Shown here piece by piece: positions 32,898 through 45,628 of a stretch of DNA of 64,000 nucleotides. The translations under genes were made by a program, and so were the position numbers. The notes beneath the pieces were generated by a model that worked only from the letters and a program-made list of their open reading frames with translations, had not been told where the DNA came from and ran no database searches. The stretch lies in the NCBI RefSeq assembly GCF_949987515.2, contig NC_082683.1, positions 124,272,582-124,336,581 on the forward strand. The letters are read 5' to 3'. The stretch's first letter is position 1; every line of letters begins with the position of its first letter. Origin of the DNA: Delphinus delphis (Eukaryota; Chordata; Mammalia; Artiodactyla; Delphinidae).

Positions 32898-35142
32898 CAG
32901 TTTTTGTCTTTTGATTGGAGAGTTTAATCTATTTACATTTAAAGTAATTACTGATCAGGAGGAACTTATTTTTGTCATTGTGTTATTTGTTTTCTATATG
33001 CCCTACAACTTTTTTGCCCCTCATTTTTGTCTTTTGTGTTTAGTTGATTTTTTAGTGGTGAATTATTTAAAAACCTTCACAGTTTCCTTTGGTGCTTTTC
33101 TATAGCTATTTTCTTTGTGTTTACCTTGGGAATTATGTTTAACATCCTAAGTTGAATGTATAGCAGCTTATCTTCAGTAACATGTAAAAACTATGTTCCT
33201 TTACAGCTCTTGTTGTCACCTCTTTTGGCTGCTGATGCCATAAAATTACACCGTTATACATTGTGTGCCTGAAAATATAAACTAAGAATTCTTTTAAATG
33301 CATTAGTCTCCTAAGTTCTGTAGAAAACAAAATTTGGAGTTACAAACCAAAGTTATAATAATACAAGCTCTTAGACTAATAATTGCTTTTTTTCTTTAAA
33401 TGTATTAGTCTCTAAAATCGTGTAGAAAACAAAAATACAATTATAAACCATTGTTACAATAAAACTAGTTTTCATAATTGCCTAGGTATTTACCTTTATT
33501 GAGATCTTTGTTCTTCCATATGGCTTTGAGGTATTGTTTAGTATCTTTTCATGCCACCTTGCAGGACTCTCTTGAGCATTTTTTGTGGGGCAGGTCTAGT
33601 AGTCATGAACTCCCTCAGCTTTTGTTTATCTCTAGGTGTTTTGATTTATTCCTCACTTTTGAAGGACAGTTTTGCTGAATATGACTCTTGGCTGGCAGTG
33701 TTTTTCATTTAGCACTTTGAATATATCGGCCTACTGTCTTCTGGCCTTCAAAGTTTCTGATAAGAAATCTCATTGAGGATATTATTGAGGATACCCTGTA
33801 TGTGATGATTAGCTTCTCTCTTGCTGCTTTCAATATTTGATCTTTGTTTTTGGCTTTTGAAAGTTTGGTGTGGGTTTCTTTGAATTCACTTTACTTGGAG
33901 TTTGTTGGGCTTCTTGGATGTTTATAATCATGTATTTCATGAAATTTGGGAAGTTCTCAGCCATTATTTTTTCAAATATTTTCTCTTTCCCTTTCTCTCT
34001 GTTCCTTCTGGGATACCCACAATGCATATGTCGGTGTATTTGCTGGTATTGGAAAGGTTCCTTAGACTGTGTTCGCTTTTCTTCAATCTTTTTTTCTTTG
34101 TTTCCCAGCATTGATAATTTCCATTGTCTTATATTTAAATCCACTGATTCTTTCTTCTACCTGCTTAAATCCACCTTTGAATCCTTTTTACCACCCTAGC
34201 TCCCATAAGCTCTGTGCAGGCTGTTCCAGGAACACTGCCTAGCTGCCTTCCAGGTGGCTGGAGATGGGTGATGGGTAGCCATTACTGTGTAAGAGCTGAA
34301 ATTGACTAAAATCAACCACAATTTATTGTCCAAGCCTTCTCCTCAAAGTTGCAAGCCTTCAACAGACCCCAGAGTTCCAAAATAGTTATATCAGATAGAT
34401 TCTGCCAGTCCAGTTATTGTCTAGGTGAGGAGACAGATTCCTGGTGCTTTCTACTCTGCCACTTTCTCAGAATTTTCATCATCTTTTACTTTCATTGTTT
34501 CTGTTAAGAAATCAGTTTTATGATAGTTGGTGCATCTTTGAAAGCAATCTATTTTTTCCCACCTGGCTCTTTGTACTCAGTATTTTACTGTGATGTAATT
34601 AAATGTCCATTTCTTTTTATTATCTTTTTAGAACTTTTACGGCTTCATGAACCTTTACCTCAGTGTCTTCCATTAGTTTTGGAGAGGTCTTAGCGGTTAT
34701 CTCTTACATTATTTTTCTCCTCTCCTTCTGGGACTCTAATTAATATGATAGACAGTCTCACTTGATACTTTATATCTCTTACCCTATTTTCTGTGTGCTT
34801 TAGTTCTTTAATTTCTTTACATTTAATTCTAGGTATTATCTTCTGGCTTCTTCCAGTTCATTTGCTCTTCAGCTGTGTCTTATATAATGTTGAACCTATC
34901 CACATTGAATTCTTAATTTCAGTTGTGTTTTTAGTTTTAGAGTTTTCATTTAGTACTTTAAAAAATAGTTTCCAGTGTTCTGCTGAAAGATCCCTATACT
35001 ATCTTTTATCTCCCTGAAAATGGTCAGCATGTGTCTGTTAAATCCATTTTCTGAAGGCCCCGATAGTTCTGTTTATAGTGTCTTTTGGTTTTTCTGGTTT
35101 TCATTCATCGTGTCTTGTTCCCTTGTTTACCTGCCTATTTTT

Positions 35143-35478
35143 TAAAAAATAAATTTATTTATTTTATTTACTTGATTTTGGCTGCGTTGGGTTTGTTGCT
35201 GCACGCGGGCTTTCTCTAGTTGTGGTGACCGGGGGCTGCTCTTTGTTGCGGTGCATGGGCTTCTCATTGTGGTGGCTTTTCTTGTTGCCGAGCATGGGTT
35301 CCAGGCACGCGGGCTTCAGTAGTTGTGGCATGCGGGCTTCAGAGCACAGGCTCGGTAGTTGTGGCTCATGGGCTTAGTTGCTCCGCGGCATGTGGGATCT
35401 TCCTGGACCAGGGCTCGAACCCGTGTCCCCTGCATTGGCAGGTGGATTCTTAACCACTGTGCTACCAGGGAAGCCCCT
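35143..35478 (-). mobile_element. Older CHR-type SINE (minus) with target duplication
   Basis: The reverse element runs from an A/T-rich tail and TTGGCTGCGTTGGG to CTGTGCTACCAGGGAAGCCC. Flanks ACCTGCCTATTTTT (35129) and ACCTGACTATTTTT (35479) are a 14-base duplication with one mismatch. Confidence 0.88.
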
Positions 35479-35492
35479 ACCTGACTATTTTT

Positions 35493-37930
35493 ATTTTGTG
35501 CTAGGTGTTGCATTTGCAGAAAGCTATGTTGAAATAATTTGAAGCCTAGAATCTTCCATAGATAATTTATATTTACTTCTGGCAAGTGGTTGGAAGTACC
35601 AGCACTGAGGGTAATTTCAAGATGATTGGTAGCTAAGTTACTCCTGGTTTACTCTATCTCCTGGTGCACAGCTCTTCAAGGCCAAACCCAAAGATAAGGA
35701 GGATCCATCACTTGTTCCCCTCCTTATGTCCTAGTCTCCTTGCCCCTACCAAGATTCAGGAAGCCTTCAGAAGTGCTTGCTAGACCCTTAGTCTCTTCTT
35801 TTGGAATCAGCAAAACCTTCCCAGAAAAAGCACCCCAAACACCCAGATCACTTCCCCAGACTCTGTCTTCTTCCCTATCCTGACTTTATAATTCCTCACC
35901 ACTTTGTTGCATCTCTGATGCTTTCAAGTAGATAATTATATTTTGTCCAGATTTTCTGTTTGTCCTCAGGATGAGGGTTGGTTCAGATTATTTGGCTTGC
36001 TATTAATGGAAGCAAAAATGCCCTCCTATCAACTTTTGCGATGCCCTCTATCATAGTCACAAATGGCCTTTTCATGCTTTTTATGATGTTTAAGCTTTTG
36101 ACTAATAAGAGTAATGACCTTATTTAGCCTCCTTCCCTGCCTTTTTTATTTTCTTTGCATTTTTTGTTCAGCTTTCACATTTTCTTTTTTTATTTGGCAT
36201 CTTTTCTCGAGTTATATCAAAGCTGAATGCAAAAGAAAAAAATTGTGTTGTGAATATGTCTATATATGCAGGGTAAAATTTGTTTTCATTCTTCCTGTCT
36301 TCCTCATAAAAAGAGTAGTTTGTTGGGCCTTAGAAATTTTTTGTTTGGGGATTTAGTATTAGAAGATACTATAATATTTAGTAATTTAGGTAAAACGCTT
36401 GAGCTGTACATTTTTTAAAAACTTGTCTTTTGGTTATTCATATATATATATAATTTTTAAAATTCTCATTAGACATGTATATTCATAGTGGGTAATTAAT
36501 AAAAATCTTTCAATTTATTTTCATCTGAATTATTTCATGGAACTCATGATTCTGTTTTCTGGAGTTATGTTTATCCTAAAGCTAACTTAGGAAGAAGGGA
36601 AGAATGTTGCCCTCTAGGAAGAACATCAGAGAACTTGATTTAAGGTAGATAAGCCAATCAACCAATGGGCAATATCTCCAAAAATCACTAATAAGTTTCT
36701 ACATAGAAATGTCTTATTTTCTAAACAAGCAAGTAAAACTTTACTCAGTTATCATGGGATTGGGGGATTAAAGTAAGAAATAAAGGAATATGTCAAACCG
36801 TGAGGTCCATTGAGGATCAAACTTGAGGTTGCTTCTATTTCAACATTTTCATAAATATTCCTCCAGAGGAATTACAGGTGAAATTGAGAAATTTGTAGAT
36901 AATGCAAAATCCATCTGAAAAGTAAAAATTCTGAGCTGATGCAAAAATGTAGGAAAATCCAACCAAATCTTATGAATTGTCACAAAAGTGGTAGATGACT
37001 AAGCATACAGTGAAAAGCAGCCCAAATTGTGTTTATGATCGTGGGCTCCAACCTACCATTTGCCACCTAGAAACTCAGGGCCAAATTAATTTTTTTTGAG
37101 TGAGGTTTCTGGTGAAAAATCACAGATATTTGGGGGTCTGACAAATAGATTGCCAGTGGCTTTGTAAAATCTAACCTTTCAGACGTGGAAAAGGGATGAG
37201 CTGTTGGCATGGGAGGGTATCTTAAAAAGCTCTTGTGACGTTGATTTGGAACTGACCCCAGACACTAATGAAAGAGTAATCCTCCCTAAATCACCCCAAA
37301 GCTAGTAATCCCTAGGGCTGCATGTTGGTGATTAAAAAAGAAAGGTAGGAGCAGCTGTCTTTTTGTTCAGTTTAATTATGACCCAGTACCTGGGTGAGTG
37401 TTAATTTCCTGGTGGCACTGTAGGTGGGTGGAGAAAGGTGTTAGGTTTCTGCACGCTGCAAGGACTGAATGTGCAGACATGAATTCTGCCTGGTGTATGG
37501 CCAGGGATGTGGACACTGTTCAGGGGAGCTCAAGCTCATGAGCTCAGGTTGCGTGGCGTTCAATTTCTGCCCTTTAAGTCTGAGACATGGGCTGCCGTGT
37601 GCCAGAGGACACAGCAGTGCTATCAGGTATCAGCTAGACTGCACACCTTAATTAGTAGCCCCCCACCTCCAGCAGGGCAGCTGCTGGGCCTGTGGGGTAT
37701 AACTCCATTAAGTCATCAGGAAGAAGAGGAACATTTAGCCCCCTTAATCCCTTTAGCAGCATTCAGCACCAGAGGTCACAGAACTGGGCATCTGCTTTCT
37801 CAAGTTCCCAGTTCCGAATATTCAAGTGGTATCTAAGGGTGTGTTCACAGACAGCCTGTGAGCTACTGGCTGTTCTTGGAAGTTAATGCCCCAGCTCCTG
37901 GTGAATGTGGAACACCATTCCTCCCAACTC
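35493..37930. other. Intergenic, mostly unrecognised
   Basis: No gene and no confident repeat is recognised. The part 37100-37900 is less AT-rich and looks unique. It carries three TAATCC hexamers (37277, 37306, 37745), the core bound by PITX/OTX-type homeodomains. Confidence 0.35.
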
Positions 37931-38420
37931 GTCTCCTCTGTGTTTTCTCTATTTGAGAATGGTCCTATGGTCTGCCCAGTCATCCAGCCAGATGCTTGAT
38001 ATCATTGCATATGCCTTCTACCTCCTAAATAGCTCTCGCATCTACTGCATCTTCTCCTTTTCCATTGCACCTGCCTTGTTCTCCTTCATCACCCCTCTTG
38101 AGGGTTTCTGCAGCATTCTCCCTGCCTGCCTGCAATCCCATCACTTTTCTGTCCAGCTTCCACATTGCCACCAAAGCACTCTTCCTAAAGTGTCAATCTC
38201 CTCAGGTTGTCTACTTGCTTAAAGTTACACAGTGGCTCCTAATCACCTATAGCTGCTTTTGCTAATCTTCAATCATCTTCTTACCATCTTTGTGATGTTC
38301 AAATTTTACCTTCACTATTGCTTTATTATTATTTTAATTTAAACCACATCTCTCCTTTTAGTTTTACTTTTTACTTGTCCTCAGAAATACTATCCTTAAA
38401 GGCATGGGTTTCACATGCTA
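37931..38420 (-). mobile_element. L2 fragment (minus)
   Basis: Text such as CTGCCTGCCTGCAATCCCAT, TCTGTCCAGCTTCCACATTG, CACAGTGGCTCCTAATCACC and GCTTAAAGTTACACAGTGGC is the reverse L2 3' half. It is diverged. Confidence 0.65.
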
Positions 38421-38559
38421 CTTACAGTTCTCTGCTGTAACTACTATAGTAATCAGTGTTAGGCTGCGTGCCACCTAAAATTGTTTCCTTGTGGGAAATA
38501 CTGAGTATCCAAAGCAATTTATCATTTCCTCTCTAGTCTAATATTCCACAGGCTTGACT

Positions 38560-40854
38560 CCTTGTTATTGTTTGAACATATACAACCTTCCAAAACTGAG
38601 TCAAGAAGAAACAGACAATTTGAACAGACCAATCGCTATTAGTAAAATTGAATTTGTAATAAAAGCTCCCAGCAAACAAAAGTCCAGGACTGGATGGTTT
38701 CACAGGGGAATAATACCAAACATATAAAGGAGAACTAATACCTGTCCTTCTCAAACTATTCCAAAAAATTGAAAAGGAGGGAACACTCCCAAATTCGTTC
38801 TGTGAGACCACCAATACCATGATACCAAAACCAGACAAAGATGCTACAAAAAAAGAAAATGATATCTTTGATGAATATAGGTGCAAAAATCCTCAACAAA
38901 ACATTAGCAAACCAAATCCAGCAATATATAAAAAGGATCATATGCCATGATCAAGTTGAATTTATTCCAGGGACACAAGGATGGTTCAGCATTCACAAAT
39001 CAATCAATATGATACACCACATTAATAAAAGGAAGAATAAAAATCATATGATCATTTCAATAGATGCAGAAAAAGCATGTGACAAGATTCAACATCCATG
39101 ATAAAATCTTTCCAGAAAGTGAGTATGGAAGGAACATATCTTAACATAATAAGGACCATTTATGACAAACCCACAGCTAACATCATTCTCAATGGTGAAA
39201 AGCTGAAAGGCTTTCCTCTAAATTCAGGAATGAGACAAGGACGCCTACTCTCACCAATTTAACATAGTATTGGAAGTCCTAGCTACAGCAGTCAGCCAAG
39301 AAAAAGAAATAAAAGGCATCCAAATTAGAAAGGAAGAAGTAAAACTGTCACTACTCACAGATGACTTAATACTTTATATAGAAAACCCTAAAGTCTCCAC
39401 CCCAAAACTATTAGAATAAATGAATTCAGCAAAGTTTCAGGATACAGGATAAATATACAGAAATCTGTTGCTTTTCTGTACACTAGTAATGAACTATCAG
39501 AAAGAGAATGTAAAGAAAAAAATCGCATTTAAAACCACATCAAAACAATAAAATACCTAGGAATAAATTTAACCAAGGAGGTAAAAGGACCTATATTCTA
39601 AAAACTATAAAAAAAATTGATGAAATTGAAGGTGATGCAGAGAAATGAAAAGATGTCTCATGCTTTTTGATTGGAAGAATTAATATTGTTAAAATGGCTA
39701 TACTATCCAAAGCAATTGCTATCAAAATACCCATGACATCTTTCACGGAAGTAGAATAAATAATCCTAAAATTCATACGAAACCACACACACACACACAA
39801 AAGGAGTTATAACCCTCCCACACTTCAGACTATACTACAAAGCTACAGTAATCAAAACAGCATGGTACTGGAGCCAAAGCAGACACATAGATCAATGGAA
39901 CAGAATAGAGAACCCAGAAATAAACCCATGTACCTATGGTCAATTAATCTCTGACAAAGGAGGCAAGAATGGAGAAAAGGCAGTCTCTTCAATAAATGGT
40001 GCTGGGAAAATTAGATAACTACATGTAAAACAATGAGATTAGAATATTTCTTCACACCATATGCAAAAATAAACTCCAAATGGATTAAAGACCTAAATGT
40101 AAGACCTGAAATCATAAAACTCCTAGAAGAGAACATAGAACAAACACTCTTTGACATAAATCATAGCAATATTTTTTGCAATCTGTCTCCAAGGCAAAAT
40201 AAATAAAAGCAAATAAACAAATGGGACCTAATTAAACTTAAAAGCTTTTGCATAGCAAAGGAAGCCATCAACAAAAGAAAAAGACAACCTGCGGAACTGG
40301 AGAAAATATTTGCAAATGATGTGACTTACAAGGGGTTAATATCCAAAATATATAAACAGCTCATGTAATACAACATCAAAAAAATTAACTACCCAATCAA
40401 AAAAAAAAAAATGGGCAGAAGATCTGAGTAGGTATTTTTCCAAAGAAGACATACACATGGCTAATAGGCACATGAAAAGATGCTCAAGATTGTGACTCAT
40501 CAGAGTAAAGCAAATCAAAACAAGGAGAGATCACCTCACACCTGTCAGAATGGTTATTATGAAAAAGCCTCCAAATAATGTTGGCAAGGATGTGGAGAAA
40601 AGGGAACCTTCATACGCTATTGGTCGGAATATAAATTGGGCAGCCATTATGGAAAACAGTATGGGAGTTCCTCAAAAAACTGAAAATAGAACTACCATGT
40701 GATCCAGCAATCCCATCCTGGGATATATCCAGAACAAAAGGAAATGCTAATTTGAAAAGATATATGCACCTCAACATTCATAGCGTCACTATTTATAATT
40801 GCCAAGATATGGAAGCAACCCAAGTGTCCATCAACAGATGAATGGATATAGAAG

Positions 40855-40889
<35 letters not shown>

Positions 40890-41340
40890 CAATGGACTAT
40901 TACTCAGCCATAAAAAGAATGAAATTCTGACATTTGCAGCAATGTGGATGGACCTAGGGAATATTATACTAGTGAAATAAATCAGAGAATGACAAATGCT
41001 GTATGATATAATTTGTATGTGGAATCTAAAAAATAATAGAAATGAATGTATATAGCAAAACAGAAACAGACTTACAGATATAAAAAACAAACTAGTTGTT
41101 ACCAATGCAGAGAGGGAAGGGGGGAGGGGCATGTTATGGGTATGGGATTAAGAAATACAAACTACTATGTATAAAATAGACAACAAAGATACGTTGTATA
41201 GCATAGTGGAATATAGCCATTATCTTGTGATAACTCTTAATGGAGTATAATCTGTAAAAATACTGAATCACTATGCTGTACACCTGAAACTAATATAATA
41301 TTGTAAATCAACTATACTTTAATAAAAATATGTTATGATG
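38560..41340 (+). mobile_element. L1 (plus), 5'-truncated, coding-dead
   Basis: The sense ORF2 runs from the reverse-transcriptase domain (AAAGTCCAGGACTGGATGGT, CCAGGGACACAAGGATGGTT) onward. The catalytic box region CTCACAGATGACTTAATAC reads with T where FADD has F-A. The C-terminal part follows and the 3' UTR ends TTGTAAATCAACTATACTTT at about 41320. Frames are broken repeatedly. A (TA)n run lies at about 40855-40890. Its orientation is opposite to the 24-35 kb L1 block. Confidence 0.85.
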
Positions 41341-41865
41341 CCTCTAAAAGTATGTCATTAAATAAACACAATGGTTTTTTCTTAATAAACATGAATTTTT
41401 ACTTCATTGCATCTGACATATTAAACAATAAATCAATCACTAATTATAAAGGACCTACTATATGCTAGCTACTTGACTTTACGGTTAAAAGTAGTAAGAG
41501 CTTATGATATTGGAGGCAAAACAATTTAGTGATTTAATCTTAACATGTAGATATGAAGCTCTATTTTAAACTATCGAAGATATGATACCGAATCACATAT
41601 TGTCTAAGATTTAACTCTACAGGTAGGCATCGTGCTGTAAAGACACCTGAAGAGAGAAAAAAAACGAGTGATTTGTTTTCTAAGAAGCTTGACCAGAACC
41701 CCTACTTATAAAATATGCCAGGGACCCACATGTGAGGCTTTTAGAAAATAATTCAGAAAGTGGCAACTCACTGTCATGGAAAGCTGGAATAGCATATTAT
41801 ATCTGAGGAAGAGAAGACTTCCAAGAGGGGTTTTGAGCTTTTTTTTTAATATGTAAAATAATTGG

Positions 41866-41932
41866 CTTGCTGCAACTAGAGAACACCCACATGCAGCAAC
41901 GAAGACCCAACGCAGCCAAAAAAAAAAAAAAG
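41866..41932 (+). mobile_element. SINE 3' end remnant
   Basis: GGCTTGCTGCAACTAGAGAA, CAACGAAGACCCAACGCAGC and a CCAAAAAAA tail are the last part of an old CHR-type SINE. Near-repeats ATGTAAAATAA and ACGTAAAATAA flank it. Confidence 0.7.
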
Positions 41933-42572
41933 GTCCTTTGCTAGTACGTAAAATAACAACAGTTATAGTAGTACCACCAATATATATCAGAGGGAATGCT
42001 AGATTGCTAGAGCTGGGAAACACCTTTGGCATCATTTAGTCCAAGGATTTTGAAATGTATATTTAAAGTTTATATATCTATTCTTAAAATATGAGAACAC
42101 CTTCCCACCTTTTCTTTAAAAAACAAACAAAAAGTTCCATGGCAGCCCATTATCTAATGTAGAAAAAAATTTCTGTGATTGAAGGATGTTCAGTGGAGCA
42201 AGAGGAAGGTGGGGTGAAGATTCCCACCTGCTAGTTTCCTGTTAACTGTCCAGCCTAGCAAGGGGATAGAGGACCACCCATGAGGTATTCCTTGATCCCT
42301 AAAAGTGCACTTATTTGTGCACTGGGATGCTGTGTACCCAGGTGGAGATTCACGGGGGGTGGGAGGGTCATTTCTTTTCTAACTCTTTCCCTGGTTCACG
42401 TCTTATTGGACAAATCATTTTTCCTTCTTTACCTAGTTTTTTCATCTACTATAATATGGAGATGATTAGGATCTCCTGATTTCATCATTAAGTTGCTGAA
42501 TGAATAAATTCCTGGAGATAGATGGGTTAAAATAAAGTCTATCTATTTGGACTATAAATTGGTACTCAGCCT
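41933..42572. other. Intergenic, nothing recognised
   Basis: No gene or clear repeat is seen. Confidence 0.35.
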
Positions 42573-42990
42573 TCAGAACGAGAATGACCCAGACTGAAAT
42601 GGATTTACCATTTACTTGTTATGTGACATGGGCAGCATACATAATCTCTCAGAGCTGGAGTGCCCTCCTCATTTTAAAAAAAGGGGATGGCAATGATTCT
42701 TTACAAGGTTATGAATATTATATGAGGTCACTCATACAACACATAATACAGTGCCTGGTCTATAGTAAATAATCAGTATAATGTAACGGTTAAGAGAATA
42801 AACTATCCTTAGGCTCAAATACTGGCCTTACTACTCATTGTCTAGATGCCCATGGACAAGTTACTTCACCACTCTGAGTTTCAACTTTTCTCACCTAAAA
42901 AATGGATATAATTATAGCACTTACCTTATAGACTTGTTACAAGGATTAAATAAGATAATGCATATAACATAGTTAGCATATTTTGTTCTT
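42573..42990 (+). repeat. Two adjacent MIR SINEs
   Basis: The first (about 42573-42780) has CTTGTTATGTGACATGGGCA, TAATCTCTCAGAGC and ACAGTGCCTGGTCTATAGTA. The second (about 42785-42990) has GGACAAGTTACTTCACCACT, CTCTGAGTTTCAAC, ACCTAAAAAATGGATATAAT and GGATTAAATAAGATAATGCA. Confidence 0.8.
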
Positions 42991-43715
42991 GTCAATTAGC
43001 GCTGCTTCTAAAATTACATGTGTAATTTTAGAATGCGTAAGAAAACAATCATTATGTTTTCCCAAATATTTGTTGTCCAGAATTCTTATCTAATTATTTA
43101 AAATGATAAAAAATGGAGAAACAGCATATATGTAAGTATAAAAGATTGGTTAGATAAAACATGACCCATTCATAAGATGGAATAAGTTGCAAGCATTAAA
43201 ATAACAATGTAGGAAGTTATTTGATGATATGGGAAAATATTCTTTATACATTGTTAAAAATAATAAATCTTATTAGTATTTTATTTACTCATATGTTTAA
43301 AAACTTATTTTAAGGAAAAACCCAGCATTCATCTGTCCCTCTCTCCAAAAGTAGTCACTTTCCTTTCTTTTTACTATTTCTTCAGCCATTTATCTCTAGA
43401 TTTTTAAACATCGTATTTGTACTGCTCTTTCTTGATTTTTCAATTTTAGGCAATATTTACTGTCTTCCTACCATAGAAGATGAGAATTTAGCATCCCCTT
43501 CCTCTCACAATACAAGCTTCCCCTTCTCATCATTCAACTGTCATCATTCTACTAAATCAACATTTAATATTTACTTTTTTACAATTTTGGTTCCAGCTGA
43601 GCTGTTATATACTGTGATTACATTTCCTTTCTTGGACAACTTGTTTTTTCCCTTGTAGTTCATAGTTGCTTCAGTTTATTTCATTTGTTTTCTTGCTTGT
43701 TTGTTTTTAATATAC
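42991..43715. other. Intergenic, weak L1-like text
   Basis: At 43080-43270 a plus-strand L1 3'-like segment is possible (GATAAAACATGACCCATTCA, AGATGGAATAAGTTGCAAGC). The rest is not recognised. Confidence 0.35.
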
Positions 43716-43985
43716 TCTGGTAGGCAGAATTCGAAGATGGCTCCCTGGTGGACATGCCCTGTGTAATCCCCTCCCCTTGGGTGTTGGCAGGACCTCTAAA
43801 TATGAGGAAACATCACTCCTGAGATTATGCTAATTATATAGCAAAAAGGACTTTGCATATGTAATTAAGAATCCTAATCAGTTTACTCTAAGTTAATATA
43901 AGGAAGATCATCTTAGGTGGGTCTGGCCTCATCAGGTGAACACTTAAAAGAAGTTACCTAGCAACTTCTGAGCAAAAGGGCATGG
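43716..43985. repeat. LTR-like dispersed repeat, partial
   Basis: TCTGGTAGGCAGAATTCGAA, AAAAAGGACTTTGCATATGT and TAGGTGGGTCTGGCCTCATC match the widespread mammalian repeat that starts GGTAGGCAGAATAATGGCC. I judge it an ERVL-MaLR-type LTR; the family name is not certain. No coding part is present. Confidence 0.5.
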
Positions 43986-44575
43986 GAAGTATTGTAAAAT
44001 TTTTGATACCTTGTAGGTCTGAAAATGTATTTATTCTAGTCTCACACTGGATAGTTTGAATGGGTATAGAATTCTGAATGAATAATAATTTTCCATCACA
44101 ATTCTGAGAGCATTAATTAATTCTCTTGTAGCTTTCAGGTTGTTATTGAGAAGGCTGATGGCATTATAATTTATGATTTATTGTATATGATCTGTTTTTT
44201 TTCTCTAAAAGGTTTTTATGCTTTTTTTCTCTTTATCACCAGTGTTTAAAGTTTCATAATGATGTATGTGTTTTGGAGCAGATATATATTTTATTCATTG
44301 TGCTGGGCCGTCCATGGACTTTTCATTCTGGAAACCTATGTTCTTCAATTCTGGGAACTTTTTCTGTATTATTTATTGGAGAACTTCTGCCCCTTTGTCT
44401 TCTCTGTTCTTTCTTTTTGGAACTCATTGTCACTTTGTTTTACTTTCTTAGAGATTTCATCAACTCTATCTTCCAAGCTCTTATTGAATTTTAAATTCAT
44501 GTTTTGATGTCTTTAATTTTCAAGCTCTATTTTGTCCTCCAGTTCTTCCTTCCCTTCCTTTCTGACCCCTTTTCT
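43986..44575 (-). mobile_element. L1 ORF1-side remnant (minus)
   Basis: Reverse text like TTGTAGCTTTCAGGTTGTTA, GAACTTTTTCTGTATTATTT and TTTCATCAACTCTATCTTCC fits the ORF1 region of an old L1. There is no intact frame. Confidence 0.5.
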
Positions 44576-44769
44576 CTTCCTTCCTTCCTTCTCTCCTCTT
44601 CTCCACAATTCCTCCCTCCCTCCCTCCCTCCCTCCTTCCCTCCCTTCCTTCCTTCCTTCCTTCCTTTCTTCCTTCCTTCCTTCCTTTCTCCCTTCCTCCC
44701 TTCCTTCCTCCCTCCCTCCCTCCCTCCCTTCCTTCCTTCCTTCCTTCCTTCCTTCCTTCCTTCCTTCCT
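44576..44769. repeat. Polypyrimidine (TTCC)n/(CCCT)n tract
   Basis: About 190 bases of nearly pure C/T on the plus strand, made of alternating TTCC and TCCC blocks. In one frame it reads as a low-complexity LPSF repeat, which is not coding. Confidence 0.95.
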
Positions 44770-45227
44770 CTTTGTCTTATTTCATGAATGCAAGATTTTC
44801 TTTTATGTTTAACTGGAAAATAGTTATAGTTTTCTTTTGTTATATTTTGCTCCCTGCATGGTCTCTGTTTACTCAGAATTCCTTTTTAAATTTATTTATT
44901 TATTGCTTTGGTCTCTGACTTCCGCATCTGATGTCTGATGGTCTCTTACTGTCATATTTAAGGCTGAGGCCCATGCAGGCATACCTGGTTTATTGCACTT
45001 CACAGATAGTGGGTTCTTTTTACAAATCGAAGGTTTGTGGCAACCCTGTGTCGAGCAAGTCTATCAGTGCCATTTTTCCAAAAGCGTTTGCTCATTTCAT
45101 GTTTCTGTGTTACATTTTAGTAATTCTCACCATATTTCAAGCTTTTTCATTATTATTATATTTGTTGTGATCTGTGTGATGTAACTATTGCAAAAAGATT
45201 ATAACTTCCTGAAGGCTAGCATTTTCT

Positions 45228-45628
45228 AAATTCACTCTTTTTTTTGGTATGCGGGCCATTCACTGTCGTGGCCTCTCCCATTGCAAAGCACAGGCTCCGG
45301 ACGCGCAGGCTCAGCGGCCATGGCTCACGGGCCCAGCCGCTCCGCGGCATGTGGGATCTTCCCGGACCGGGGCACGAACCCGTGTCCCCTGCATTGGCAG
45401 GCGGACTCTCAACCACTGTGCCACCAGGGAAGCCCCCACTCTTTTTTTAAAAAAAAATTATTTATTTGGCTGCTCCAGGTCTTAGTTGCGGCATGTGGGA
45501 TCTTTTCGTTGTGGCATGTGAACCCTTAGTTGTGGCATGTGGGATCTAGTTCTCTGATGAGGGATCAAGCCCGGGCCCCCTGCATTGGGAGCGTGGAGTC
45601 TTAGCCACTGGACCACCAGGCAAGTCCG
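45228..45628 (-). mobile_element. Older CHR-type SINE (minus), split by the CHR-2 copy
   Basis: The body (45450-45628: GGCTGCTCCAGGTCTTAGTT to CCACTGGACCACCAGGCAAG) is short and older. It is bounded by an exact 18-base target duplication TGAAGGCTAGCATTTTCT at 45210-45227 and 45629-45646. The duplicated sequence belongs to the Tigger element. Confidence 0.9.
45238..45435 (-). mobile_element. CHR-2 type SINE (minus), nested
   Basis: This full-length reverse copy (GGTATGCGGGCCATTCACTG to GCCACCAGGGAAGCCC) is flanked by CACTCTTTTTTT on both sides. It landed in the tail of the older SINE at its right. Confidence 0.93.

Larger units (their letters stand above)
30588..35128 (-). mobile_element. Old L1 (minus) split by SINEs
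   Basis: Reverse ORF2 runs through 30590-31325, 31844-32688 and 32898-33140 (for example TTAATCTATTTACATTTAAA at about 32925). ORF1-side text follows at 33480-34200 (TTGTGGGGCAGGTCTAGTAG, TTTTCTCTTTCCCTTTCTCT). L1-like 5' text continues to about 35128. A TTCC tract with an old SINE (31326-31843) and a CHR-2 SINE (32689-32897) interrupt it. There are many stops, and the boundaries between separate L1 copies are uncertain. Confidence 0.65.

Noticed and set aside
44504..44918. Long LPSF/SLPP repeat frames
   Set aside because: They are translations of the TTCC/TCCC microsatellite, not protein.
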